Shown here piece by piece: positions 41,301-50,660 of a stretch of DNA of 64,000 bases (position 1 is its first letter; every line of letters starts with the position of its first letter). Position numbers and translations under genes: made by a program. The DNA is from Sarcocystis neurona (taxonomy: Eukaryota > Apicomplexa > Conoidasida > Eucoccidiorida > Sarcocystidae): NCBI GenBank assembly GCA_000727475.1, contig KL647329.1:274211-338210 (forward strand), in the 5' to 3' direction. The notes under the pieces are model-generated. The model searched no databases. It was not told the origin of the DNA and saw nothing but the letters and a program-made list of their open reading frames with translations.

Positions 41301-43162
41301 CTCGTCCGCTGTTCCCCACAGATGCGCGAGCCATCACACACACACACACACACACACACATATCGATAAGAAAATGGTGAAAATATATATTGTAGGCATG
41401 GGGATACATACAGACACACCACGTGTAGAGGAAAACGTATACCTTGCATCACTCGTTCAGGATAAACTAGAGATACAGATATATATATATATATATATCA
41501 TGTATGTTCCGCAGATGTTTCTACCGATGCAAAGGGACAGAACGGGTCATCACATGTCTAGCATGTGTATTTCTAAACACACAACTTACAGAGAAGAAAC
41601 GTATGGGTCTCGCGTGTATATTTAGAGAGAGAAGACTGCACGTAAGCAATCACATGTAGACCGCACACAGGGAAGGCGTATTAGTCAAAGGCGCCTGATG
41701 ACATACCGCGGCGGAGGCAATCGACACCGACGTCAAAAAAAGGAAACTAGTGAAAACTGTACACACTTCTCTACCGCACGTCGAAAGTGAAACAGAGGGT
41801 AGCTCGACATTCCTCGGAAACACAATGAAGTAGGTGAGACTGGGATATATTATGCCTGTGTGCGGCGTGAGTCAGGTAGCTATGCTTGATGAGTAGGTAT
41901 GTGTACACAGAGAGACAGACAAGTACGGGCATTTCGGCTGCACTGGACATCAACGCACGAGACACTGACGCAGTGTCTACGTATCGACTGGTACACCACA
42001 TGTGTATTTTTGTGTGTGTATGTCCTTATTGACTGCACACGTGTATGGAGAAGTTCGAGGCACTCTTCGCCGCGTGCGCTCGGGGTTGAAACAGAAAAAG
42101 ATTCCACCCGAGAAAGTGGTGCTTTTCCCTTCTACAGCAGTATGTCAGGGCGTGCCCGTATGGGTGCATACGCGTACACATACACGTGTGTAAAAGACGC
42201 TGGAGATAGACGGGGAGAGCGTGTGCGCTTGTGTGCGCGCGAGCAAGAAACGTCTGTGCGAGTACGCACGCAAGTGGCAGTCAACGTTGTGAGCCACCGC
42301 CGGTTTGCTATGTGGAGTGTCGAAAGATGTATATTCCTGTCTACTTGTGTGTATATACATATATGTGTATATACGTATACGTGCATATGCATATGTATAT
42401 ACACATATACACACACGTATGTGTATACACGACTAACGCGAGCAGATGCGCTGTCCGCAGCCGGGGAATGTATTGCTGGGGAGTCTGATGCACGTTTTCA
42501 GCATTCACTGTTAACAAAAAAGAACCTTCCCTTCTTTTAAATCAAGTGCACGTGTGAGCAGCTTTTTCGTCGCTGACGGAGTGTCGCTCCGTCAGCTGAC
42601 AGCTTCGAGTGTAAAGACGCAGTGACGCTGCAGATTTCGAGGGAGAGAGGTACGCACTTATGAGTGTATGCGTGGACGCAAGCGCGTGAATGCTTTACGC
42701 ACGTAACTACTAGATACGTGGAACCCCCGCGAGAAATTTCGTAGATTTGAACGACTGAGAACGGGCGTGCGATACATATTTACACGAAAGTATATAATTT
42801 GCGTATATGTAAAAGTCGTACGTTACCGGAGCATGCGTGTTTACCAGGAAACCGACGAAAGAGGAAGATCAGGGATTGTGGCCCTGCGGGACGTACACAA
42901 AATGATTTCATGCCGGGATACGCGTTTGCTGACATGGGGGTTGAAAGGTAGGTGAGTAAAATTTCCCTGTCACCCAGAGGAGCGACGCACACAGCGTATG
43001 TATTTCGTATGCGTGTGTGCAGGCGTGTGAGTGACGCACGCAGGTATGACTGTGTAAGTGAACACACAGTTTTGAAAGAAAAGAGCAGGAATCATGACAC
43101 TTACTGTATTCCCTGCCGAGGCGTTTGATAAGTTCGCCGCGCTGGACGCTTATCGTCGGCAT
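17962..43162 (-). CDS. FARSB: Phenylalanyl-tRNA synthetase beta subunit (cytosolic type), 14 exons
   Basis: Non-catalytic beta chain of the alpha2-beta2 enzyme that charges tRNA-Phe; in this family it carries the tRNA-binding and editing modules. Minus-strand exons: 43162-43105, 41308-41188, 40140-40014, 37770-37655, 34911-34743, 33672-33526, 31421-31006, 29247-29024, 25343-25093, 23369-23226, 21500-21399, 20688-20466, 19079-18936, 18017-17962. The total is 2298 nt (765 aa); every phase fits. Blocks in order: [19 protein letters not shown] start, [56 protein letters not shown]5-like [14 protein letters not shown] to [90 protein letters not shown]. The human protein has about 589 aa; the excess is low-complexity insertions. 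The intron after 41188 has a GC donor. The last exon ([18 protein letters not shown]) is the least certain; a rival acceptor lies near 18520. The alpha subunit is not in the window. Confidence 0.95.
18600..18952 (-). repeat. 56-bp tandem array containing duplicated exon end and 5' splice site
   Basis: Six degenerate copies of a roughly 56-bp unit, with core starts at 18605, 18661, 18713, 18769, 18825 and 18881, plus the exon copy at 18936. On the minus strand the core reads ATTAACAATGCCAGGTAAAC, the last bases of the synthetase exon ending at 18936 plus its donor. Copies at 18713 and 18661 keep a GT at the donor position; the others carry changes (GG, GC, CG). Confidence 0.85.
19671..19724. 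repeat. 23-bp near-perfect hairpin in synthetase intron
   Basis: Arms 19671-19693 and 19702-19724 are complementary with one mismatch; the loop is 8 nt (cgcgtttc). It lies in the intron between synthetase exons 20688-20466 and 19079-18936. A MITE remnant, a structured RNA or a replication artefact are all possible. Confidence 0.85.
20115..20151. repeat. (TA)n microsatellite
   Basis: About 18 uninterrupted TA units in a synthetase intron. Confidence 0.9.
22500..22665. repeat. ~95-bp direct duplication in synthetase intron
   Basis: Copies start near 22502 and 22598; both contain TAATCTAC, a purine stretch, a GCATATCA or GTATATCA block and the shared TTGCCAGTCTCCCTC. Confidence 0.65.
24343..24590. 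repeat. (CA)n followed by (CATA)n tract
   Basis: Pure CA dinucleotides, then CATACATA-type tetranucleotides with substitutions, in a synthetase intron. Confidence 0.9.
25574..25965. repeat. ~265-bp direct duplication in synthetase intron
   Basis: A TA tract, CAAATGGACC, a CA tract, CAAGTAGAAAAACGTT, GTGACTCGGAA and GACTCTGTATATA appear in the same order near 25574-25690 and 25840-25955. A weaker third partial copy begins near 25975 (AAGTAGAAAGACATA). Confidence 0.75.
26330..27080. repeat. Degenerate ~45-60-bp tandem array (GA-rich plus TA plus ATCACAC)
   Basis: At least seven copies of a unit with a TATATA block, GAACAGAGGGAGAGAA-like purines and ATCACACC or close variants, at 26390-26660; related copies recur at 26935-27075. 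Confidence 0.7.
28088..29003. other. Assembly gap (916 N)
   Basis: A run of N flanked on the left by AGT/AGC trinucleotide repeats (28003-28087). It falls entirely inside a synthetase intron, starting 20 bases past the donor at 29023, so no coding sequence of that gene is lost. The size may be an estimate; the unread sequence is probably trinucleotide repeat. Confidence 0.95.
29260..30190. repeat. CAG/CTG-rich island beside synthetase exon 29247-29024
   Basis: Runs of CAG (CTG on the gene strand) give long spurious poly-Gln, poly-Ser and poly-Leu frames. It sits directly 5' of an acceptor on the gene strand. Confidence 0.8.
30330..30790. repeat. GA-rich degenerate repeat array
   Basis: ACAGCTACAGATAGATAG and related GATAGG, GACAGA and GAGACAG words recur at about 30439, 30526 and 30764 in a synthetase intron. 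Confidence 0.6.
31980..32340. repeat. TATA/CACA repeat block
   Basis: Repeats of a TA tract, ACACACAATATA and GTATAC words with a period of about 50-60 bp, in a synthetase intron. Confidence 0.8.
32870..33450. repeat. CAG/CTG-rich island downstream of synthetase exon 33672-33526
   Basis: Interrupted CAG repeats in the intron after that exon; the long plus and minus frames here are repeat translations. Confidence 0.75.
35430..36065. repeat. Long CATA/CGTA tetranucleotide tract
   Basis: About 600 bp dominated by ACATACGT-type words, the largest simple-repeat block in the window. Confidence 0.85.
36980..37215. repeat. Three-copy repeat with GTGTGGATAAGAAG core
   Basis: The core occurs at 36991, 37105 and 37189 (last copy with one change), each followed by TA-rich sequence and separated by 84-114 bp, in a synthetase intron. 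Confidence 0.65.
37780..38680. repeat. CAG/CTG-rich island upstream of synthetase exon 37770-37655
   Basis: Includes repeated GCAGCAGCGAACCC and GCAGCAGCGGACCC type units (37950-38030) next to the acceptor. Confidence 0.8.
41334..41361 (-). repeat. (TG)n tract at a 3' splice site
   Basis: About 14 TG units on the gene strand, ending about 25 bases before the acceptor of synthetase exon 41308-41188, which has no pyrimidine tract of its own. Confidence 0.85.
42572..42596. repeat. Short perfect hairpin in synthetase intron 1
   Basis: GCTGACGGAG and CTCCGTCAGC arms (10 bp) around the 5-nt loop tgtcg. Confidence 0.75.
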
Positions 43163-46100
43163 CTTGAGAAAGTGAAATCGCCGAGGCAGGGGTTAGCCAA
43201 GATAGCAGACAGCGCGCAAACGAAAGAGGTTAACGTGTGCGGCGCGGGGTGGAAGCTGAAGAGAGTGCAGGCGAGACGAAGAGAAGTGCCGGTCACCCGC
43301 AGGGCAGGAACTTGGTGTTGTGTGGGCGGCCGCGGGTGAGAAACTGAATGTGAAGCGCTGATGTAGCGATAAACACTAGGTGTCTTTTTTTCAACGCGAC
43401 GCGCGCCGCATCCAATGCTTACAGCGGCGACGGAGGCCTCTAAAATGTTCGCAAAGAACGCGTGTCTTTTGTCGGATTACGACAGCAAGACATCCAGCAC
43501 ACCTCAAGAATAAGCAAAAGCCCGTCACCTGTGATGGATCTGCCGTAGAATGAACGTATAAAGAGCAGCTTGAGCACAAGAGGACAGGAAGGAGTCGTGT
43601 TAAAGATGGAACTGGTTGGCAATGATACTAATGGCAGCGCAGCGAGTCGCTACTACTTCGGAGCACAAGAAGGGAAGGCAGTAAAGTGCACGTGGGGATT
43701 CAGATAATTAGATGGGCGGCAGGCGACGGAGAAAAATAAAGGGGCGATGCGACTTAAAAAACAGCATTGCACGCCTTGGAAGAGAACCAACGCAGATGCA
43801 GAAACTAGATTTGACCCGACGGTGAAGTGTATGTACACGCATGCGGCCACATGTGGGCGGGAAGAACAACATAGTCAAAAGGGAAAGCTCACCAAAGTGA
43901 CTCGCATGTTACTGACGAGCAGGTATATTGCATATCACTGTATAAAGCCGAGACAAAGCTTGGAATGCGACAAGACCGATCTTCCCTTTTACAATCCGAA
44001 AGTTAACTGCGACTCTTTGCGAACTTTGTTGAATGAAAGAATTCTTGCGCTGGAAATCGGGACGTGATACGACGCATGCACGAAAATTAGTCTTTATGCC
44101 AAAAACAAGAAGAAATAATTATGTTCAGAGTTCCGAGCTAAAACAGGAAGAAATATTATTCGTAGGGACGAACGCGTGCAGGCGGGCGGTTATCTCGAGC
44201 CACTGGCAGAGCGGCAGGAAAAAGCATCTTCGACAGTGTTTCGGATCTGCGACCACCGTCTCCAAACACGATCCGCGGAGGTTACAGGAGATAAGCAAGG
44301 AGAAGCAAACTGCGTGGTCAACAACAAAGGTGTGCAGGGGACAAAAAGGACGTGTGTCTTCTTTGTGTAGAAACCGAGTTTTGAAGTACACCCGCACACG
44401 AAATACTCCGATACGCACGTCAGACCAGGACACGGTTTCCACTCAGTTGTGTGTACGTCTTCTTTTGTACGCCGAAGCCTTCAGCAATGTTCGGTGGTCT
44501 CCCCGTCAATTAGCGAAACTCTCGCGAGGATACAAAGGTAGACTCATGCGGTCGCTCCACTGCGGAGATGCACTTCCAACCGTGAACACACGTTCGTGGG
44601 TCTATTCCACCGCCCAAACAATGAAGAAGAGACAGGAGGACACGCATGTTAATCCGCCTACTCATGGAAGAATGTGACTGCAAGTTCCAGTTGCCCCAAA
44701 TGCGAATTTGTGGTATACAGCCACTGGCACTCAGTCTGCACACAATGCCATCTGCAGTGAGGGATGGGGGAGATGACGGTGTTACGAGTGCAAATCCACC
44801 GGTGTACGCGTGTTGCTGTGCTCCTCCCGAGCATATACGCAGTTCCACGTGTTAAGTGAAGGGTTATCTGCCCATGATTCGGAGTTCAATCTGTTGGCAT
44901 TCTAGATGTGTTGCACTGGAGGTAATCAAGCACTCCGGTAACTCCCTGCCAATAGATGACCTCCGGACTTTCTACGTGTACATTGCACCCCACCGTCATT
45001 CGCACCTCAGGATACTCTCATGTAAGTAGCTCTGTGGGTGTTCGCTCGTGTTGGCTCGTAGCCACTCTACTAGAAATAGCATGCACATGGATATACGTTG
45101 TAGTCCAACGCAACATTACACCCAGATGTACACACGCGAGTCTCCACAGCGACGCCACAGGTGGAGCGAAGAAAGGCCGATACGTGATACGAGTAGTTTT
45201 TCCCGATCTGCCCACCTGCAGGCGTCTCCCGTCTACATCGGGATACAATTCGAGAGTTCACACGTGTTTGGTGGAGTGCGTATGAGAAAGCCTCTACAGA
45301 ACTACTGGACGTTTTTTTTCTGTGCCACGGTAAAATGTATGTATGCACACAAGCACATAATTCTCTGTATGCAAGTCTTCATCCTCAGTATCCATCGTGT
45401 TATATGTAGTCGCGCAGATACAAAGGTCGTCTGATACAAAACAGGCCACCTCTTCCTCGCCGCTTTCGCGCGAACCCTTGATTCTGCGACTGTGTCAGAC
45501 AGAACACCATTCCCCACACGTGTTTCACTTTATAGGGTTGCTTCAAGCGTCACGCTCTTATTGAAAGGTACCGCTCTCCGTGATTTACTCACGACTCCAC
45601 CTAGCGACTCACCGAGGGACACGGGCCGCTCCCCAGCCCCTGACTCGGGGATTTAAGGTTACAAACGAGCAGTCCGTCTTATCTTCTGCCCAAGTGAAGA
45701 AGAGACCGCAGAACCCACCTCCACAGAACGGGCCAGTTGTCCCCTGGATGAAGTGCAAGAAACTTTGCCGCCACTATGGATGTTAGCGTCTTCCATACAT
45801 AATACACTATTTGAGACAGTGTCGGTGACGGTGAACAGAAGGACTTCTGGGAACATGCTGCTCAAGTGTACCACCTGGGTTCATCTGCAAGACGTGTGTA
45901 GAGACCACTCGCCTGTATAACACGTGAATGTAAAAATCTCGACGGGTACTTTGTCGATGTAACCTTCCGCTCCAGCAATGTGTCTAATAAGGCATTTGCA
46001 TCACATTTGGTCAAGACTGCTACAGTGATGGCCTTCACACTTCTTCCCTGGTAGCCTCTCACTGCTTTCGTGACTCGTGTGTATGTTGACCGCTCACTGC

Positions 46101-48079
46101 TTCCTGCGAGTCTTTTGTAATTCTTGTATACACTAATAATCTTCGTCGCAATGTGTGTTGCACCTGTATTCTACGCGAGCTGTGCTTAGCGGAGGCTCTA
46201 CTTTCTCAACCAATCGCACGGCGCATTCTGAGCTCGGCTTCGTCGTATTCGTACTAGTAATGCAAGAGTTCCTCCAAATGTGATATTTCTCCATCAATAT
46301 CATTTCGTATAATGCCGCCTCCTGGCGCGACTGTAGTCTAAGTTGTTTGGACGTGCATCTAGGCCTCACTGTAATATGCTACTTTACCTGGAATGCGCGT
46401 ATCCAAGCTACAAGCATGACAAGCTGACCCCGTCTATATTCTTACCTGCAGTGTACTTAGGGGAGACGTGGTCTCAACTATGCGTATGCGTGTATATATA
46501 TATATAGATATATATATATATACGTATGTAAAACGGGCCCCTTTTGTATCCGTATATATAATATATACGGAGGGTAGATCTAGCCACAGCTGTGTCTCTA
46601 CATATATATATACACATACACAAATGTTTGTAAAGCGTATACGACGATACCTACCCTCGGCAGATGTGTGGTCCATGGGTATGTTATGACACATGTATAT
46701 TATTTTTTGTTTCTCAAAGTCACGATAGCTGTCCTGTTTAAAAAGACGTTCAGTTACTTGCATATTCGGTTTGCGTTCACCGACATGTTACGTTGCATAT
46801 ACACATTCTCCGTTTCTTAGAGTGTTGGTGGCCTTCCGGGCTAAAGATACTTCCAGTCACTTTCGTACTCGGTACGTGTGTGTTCTACCGTGCATAGCAT
46901 GTCACCGTTTTCCGCCAGCCGTCACGCGGAAGAATCTTTCCTGGTTAACACGTGAATTACGTCCAGCAAAGGCGAAAGCACTACAGGTGCACACGACGAG
47001 ATGCGAGCAAGTGTATTCTGCAATATTTGTAGACAAAACCTCCTTGTAGACAGCTGCGAGTGCGAGATCATGAAACCACCCCCAAGTAGATGTAAACGCA
47101 CGCCACTTACAAAGACCCACGTGTCTGTGCACACCGCTGTGGACTTTAGGAATCTCAGAGGGTTTACGCAGTATTAAAATTGTTGCGGCATTTACGTGGA
47201 TAATTTTGAAACGAAATCTGCGGGCGGAGCTGGGCCAGGAAGCACCAGCAAAAATGTATTGTCTTTTTCCTACGTGTGTCTCACATCTGTCTCACTGGCA
47301 ATATCGTACTTATCAAGAATATTCTACCGAATTACCAACTTCTGAAAATTATACGCTTAGCAGCTTGACAGCGTGCAACTCGATACAAGCTACGGTGAGG
47401 AACAAGTGTGGTTCATGAGCTGAAGTGTTTCTCACCATACGTGAGTGGCGTTTTCCGGTCGTAACAGAAACCTGCCGCACACATGTGTAGAGACACGCCT
47501 ACTCATGCGAGAGCTTTCATTCTGCACATGGGAGGAGGTACACTTGTATGTATACATCCACATATAAATACATGTATGTGGTACGATGACAAATGAGCGC
47601 TGTGTACAAATGACCCGACGTGCGCATTGCAAAATCACTCCCTCCGTGCAGCCAATTTCATAAATAGATATGTGCGTATATATACATATATATACATAAC
47701 AAATTTGTATATTTATTCGGATTCCAACTGTTTGTAAACCCTTGTAGACACACTCACCCCACATCTGTGTATTCCATTACTATCATCTGTTAGACTCTTT
47801 AGTTACAATAAATGTAACGTAACAACGGTTCAGTTACGGATCTCAACCACTGCCATTGAATGCGTGTGCCAAGATATGATGGACTACAGGAAAGTGGCGT
47901 TCCACCCGAGCTACTCACAAGGCCCCTCATCCTTAAGCAGAACGCTGGCACTAAGTCATTCATGGAGTCACTGTTATGCAAAAAGTAGTGCCCCTGAGCA
48001 AGTGAGTAGCGTTTATACGTGAAGAAAACAAGCTTTCCTGCTCAATTATAATCAAAATACTTCGTGTTTTTTACGTCAG
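43163..48079. other. Repeat-poor stretch upstream of the synthetase gene; no supported gene
   Basis: Holds the presumed promoter side of the synthetase gene. Several open frames exist (longest 44033-44677, plus, 214 codons), but none shows a recognisable family. One short internal-exon candidate near 45160-45280 (GRYVIRVVFPDLPTCRR) has an acceptor and a GTATGA donor. Microsatellites are few (TA near 46495-46525). Confidence 0.4.
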
Positions 48080-48285
48080 GAGCTTTGTTCTCAGCAGAAA
48101 GCCACAAAGCTCGTATCATTGAATTCACAAACAGCACACGTTTGGGGCCGGGGTTGCATGCGGGTTTCACCTGCAAGCGCGAGCCAATAATTCTGTTTCA
48201 AGTCTCGAGTTCCGTCTCTGCGCTGTACAAGCACTTGAGAGCGTTGCAGGAGAGCGAAGCAAAGCGGCATGACCTACGCTGTTAA
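48080..48285 (+). CDS. Candidate terminal exon of an unidentified plus-strand gene
   Basis: A strong acceptor (cttcgtgttttttacgtcag) is followed by 68 open codons in phase 1: ALFSAESHKARIIEFTNSTR, then GLHAGFTCKREPIILFQVSS and YKHLRALQESEAKRHDLRC, with stop TAA at 48283-48285. Residue balance and helix-like ending are protein-like. Possible upstream exons exist (for example around 46921-46989, reading VTRKNLSWLTRELRPAKAKA, and 47242-47400 ending at a GTGAGG donor) but phases do not chain cleanly. No family recognised. Confidence 0.33.
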
Positions 48286-49170
48286 AAAAATGTGACGTAA
48301 AAAAAGAACAGTTCCAGTGCACTACTACAAGGGCAGCTTGAGCTCTTTTTCATTTCCACACAGAAAAGAATCATGACTAGTGGCTGCTTCGACCACAGAA
48401 CGAAGACTTCGTGTAATAAGCACTACACCTAATAAGGCAAAACTTTTTGCACGGTCATATGAACAGGGACTGAGTGACACAGGTGTTTGCGAAATTCGAT
48501 GAATAGTGTTTCAACAATTAGATCAAGCTAAAATGGGGGAATGCAACAGGAATTTCTCCTGAGCTTCAACGCGAATTCACGAGCGGAATCGAGTTGAAAA
48601 GTTTTCCTCGTGGCAGTGGAAACCTTCCGCTAGCTTACGTGAGAACGAGGCACCTACTTGACCTGTAGAGGCAGCATTTTAATATTCAGCAAAGTAGAAG
48701 GTTCGTTTACCTTCCATGAACAAGCCTCTTTGAATAATACACCCTTGTATAAATACACAACGGTATGCATGGTTGTGTCTCTACATATATATGTGTACAC
48801 ACATGCATAAGACAAACTCTTTCTGTGACTCGGTCATGTCACGAGTCTCCAAGCAACCATTGGTCTCACATACCGCCACGCCTACGGCTGGAGACCTATA
48901 CATGAATATTCTCACCTACACAAATCTGTGGAGCTTGCATTACACCTGATCAGAGATATCTCCTCGGAGTACGCAGCCGTGTGGCAACGTGCAGGTCCGT
49001 GCAGGCCCGTACAGCTGTCCCCCCCTCACTGCATGTGAAGATGTATTTCTCCCCACTTGTGTACTTTTACTCATGCGACTCTATTGAAGTGCCAGCAAGC
49101 TAATCGCAGCGTGGTAGCTCCGCACATGTCGATCATGAATAAAAGCAGGTCGTGACACGCAGTCCACAAG

Positions 49171-50022
49171 ATGATAACGTATCCCTGTGGGGACTGCGCA
49201 GAGAGAGTTATTCTCCCGTTGTTGGCGACGTCGCATGGTATACCGCAAATGTGCCGTCCTGGGGCCTGTACATCCCAGCTTGCTTCTAGGGGCTGCAGTC
49301 TTGAGAGATGCATCGCGCAGACTTCCGCTTCGAAACCCACTGAGAAAGAAAGAGTGTGCAACTCTAAGGCAGACTCTACACAAAATCCTATGCGTCACAC
49401 TTTCCGGACACATCTGAATCTTTCACGTCATCAACGAGGACGGCATTGCGTGGCTTGTGATGTGCTTCGTGGTGCTAAGGGCAGATCCGCGTCTCACTCC
49501 GGCAGCAGAAGCAACAGTAATAGTAGACCATCTTTCTCGAACTACAGAGAAAGTCAAAACGCTGATGATACACAACCTCAGGTTTGCACGCAAAAGTCCA
49601 TCCCATGCGACGAGTCCGCCAATCCTACAAACCTCTGTCCTTGTTTGACTACCTGCCAACAACGGGAAAAAAGAGAAGCGTTGTGCAAACGTCTTTTGAC
49701 GACTCCCCGCTGTGAAGAGGCATCTGCAATATGCAGAGGAGAATCACATTGTGGGCTATCACATGTATCACAATATCATCGCCGTCGACATTGCTGCTGC
49801 CGGGCTGGGCGTGCTCGTGCTCCGCAAGCAAGCGCAGAAGATCCTGAAGCAAAATGTGATAAGGACAGCACTTCGGGTACTTGGGAAAAGTTTTGTTGTG
49901 AAGCACCACCCAAGGAGACTCCGCTGAACTGCGGGATGCTCTGCAGCGTCTTCGGAAGTGGCAGCACACGCGAGACTGTGGCTGAAGATGAAAAAACTAC
50001 GTGGGTTCGAAAAACTGTGTAG
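49171..50022 (+). CDS. Candidate upstream exon, Ser/Cys-rich open frame
   Basis: An open frame of 283 codons lies about 640 bases before the coiled-coil exon on the same strand. Its first third looks random; from about 49470 it becomes Ser/Asn/Cys-rich (SHSGSRSNSNSRPSFSNY) and later has charged and Cys-rich stretches. A GT at 50001 leaves phase 2, which would fit the exon at 50661, but the donor (ACTAC|GTGGGT) is weak. A second frame across 49457-49927 also reads protein-like, broken by stops, so the coding frame is not certain. No homology recognised. Confidence 0.28.
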   Translation: MITYPCGDCAERVILPLLATSHGIPQMCRPGACTSQLASRGCSLERCIAQTSASKPTEKERVCNSKADSTQNPMRHTFRTHLNLSRHQRGRHCVACDVLRGAKGRSASHSGSRSNSNSRPSFSNYRESQNADDTQPQVCTQKSIPCDESANPTNLCPCLTTCQQREKREALCKRLLTTPRCEEASAICRGESHCGLSHVSQYHRRRHCCCRAGRARAPQASAEDPEAKCDKDSTSGTWEKFCCEAPPKETPLNCGMLCSVFGSGSTRETVAEDEKTTWVRKTV

Positions 50023-50660
50023 AGCACATATGCTGTACGGAGCAAATGACCACGAACGATATTAGCGCATGTTTCCCAGAAAGCACACACGTGCTGGCGG
50101 CAGCAGAAAAATATATCCACGCACGCCCCCACAACTGCGAGAACTTGTACGCTCGAGAACGTACACCTGCAGACGTATGAATGGTGCTGCTTATTCGTAT
50201 TTCTGAGGCAGGCTGGCTGAGCTCTGCAAAAAGTGCGGCGTACTGAGTGATTAATACGCTCTCGCAAATAGTACGAAATTCAATTTGTAGCCGGAAACCA
50301 CGGCAACATCGCCTTCGAACGTATCTCTTGCACTCTGTTGTACGTGAAAGCGAGTGTACGGCGAGCTCCAAGACCGTCCCCTCGACCGCATCTGCCTACT
50401 TGTAGACAAGACGGGCTGAATAAGTCACTTCAAAGCTATCGTGTACACACCGCAACGAAATTAGATACAGGTTCGCACTGCGCATTTCAACTGCAGCATG
50501 TTCACACTCTGCGAACCTCAGGTGGAGCACTTGGGAAAAACACTGCTGCCGGGTACAAAATGTTCTGAACACCATTCAACCACACAGAGACCAGGCTAGA
50601 GGAGAAATCTGCCTAATGTAAACTCCTTTACGCGCATTTATTGCTTGCAAATCTACGCAG

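Noticed and set aside
44033..44677. 214-codon plus-strand frame
   Set aside because: No recognisable motif, no splice context and mixed codon choice; kept only as a note on the gene-poor stretch.
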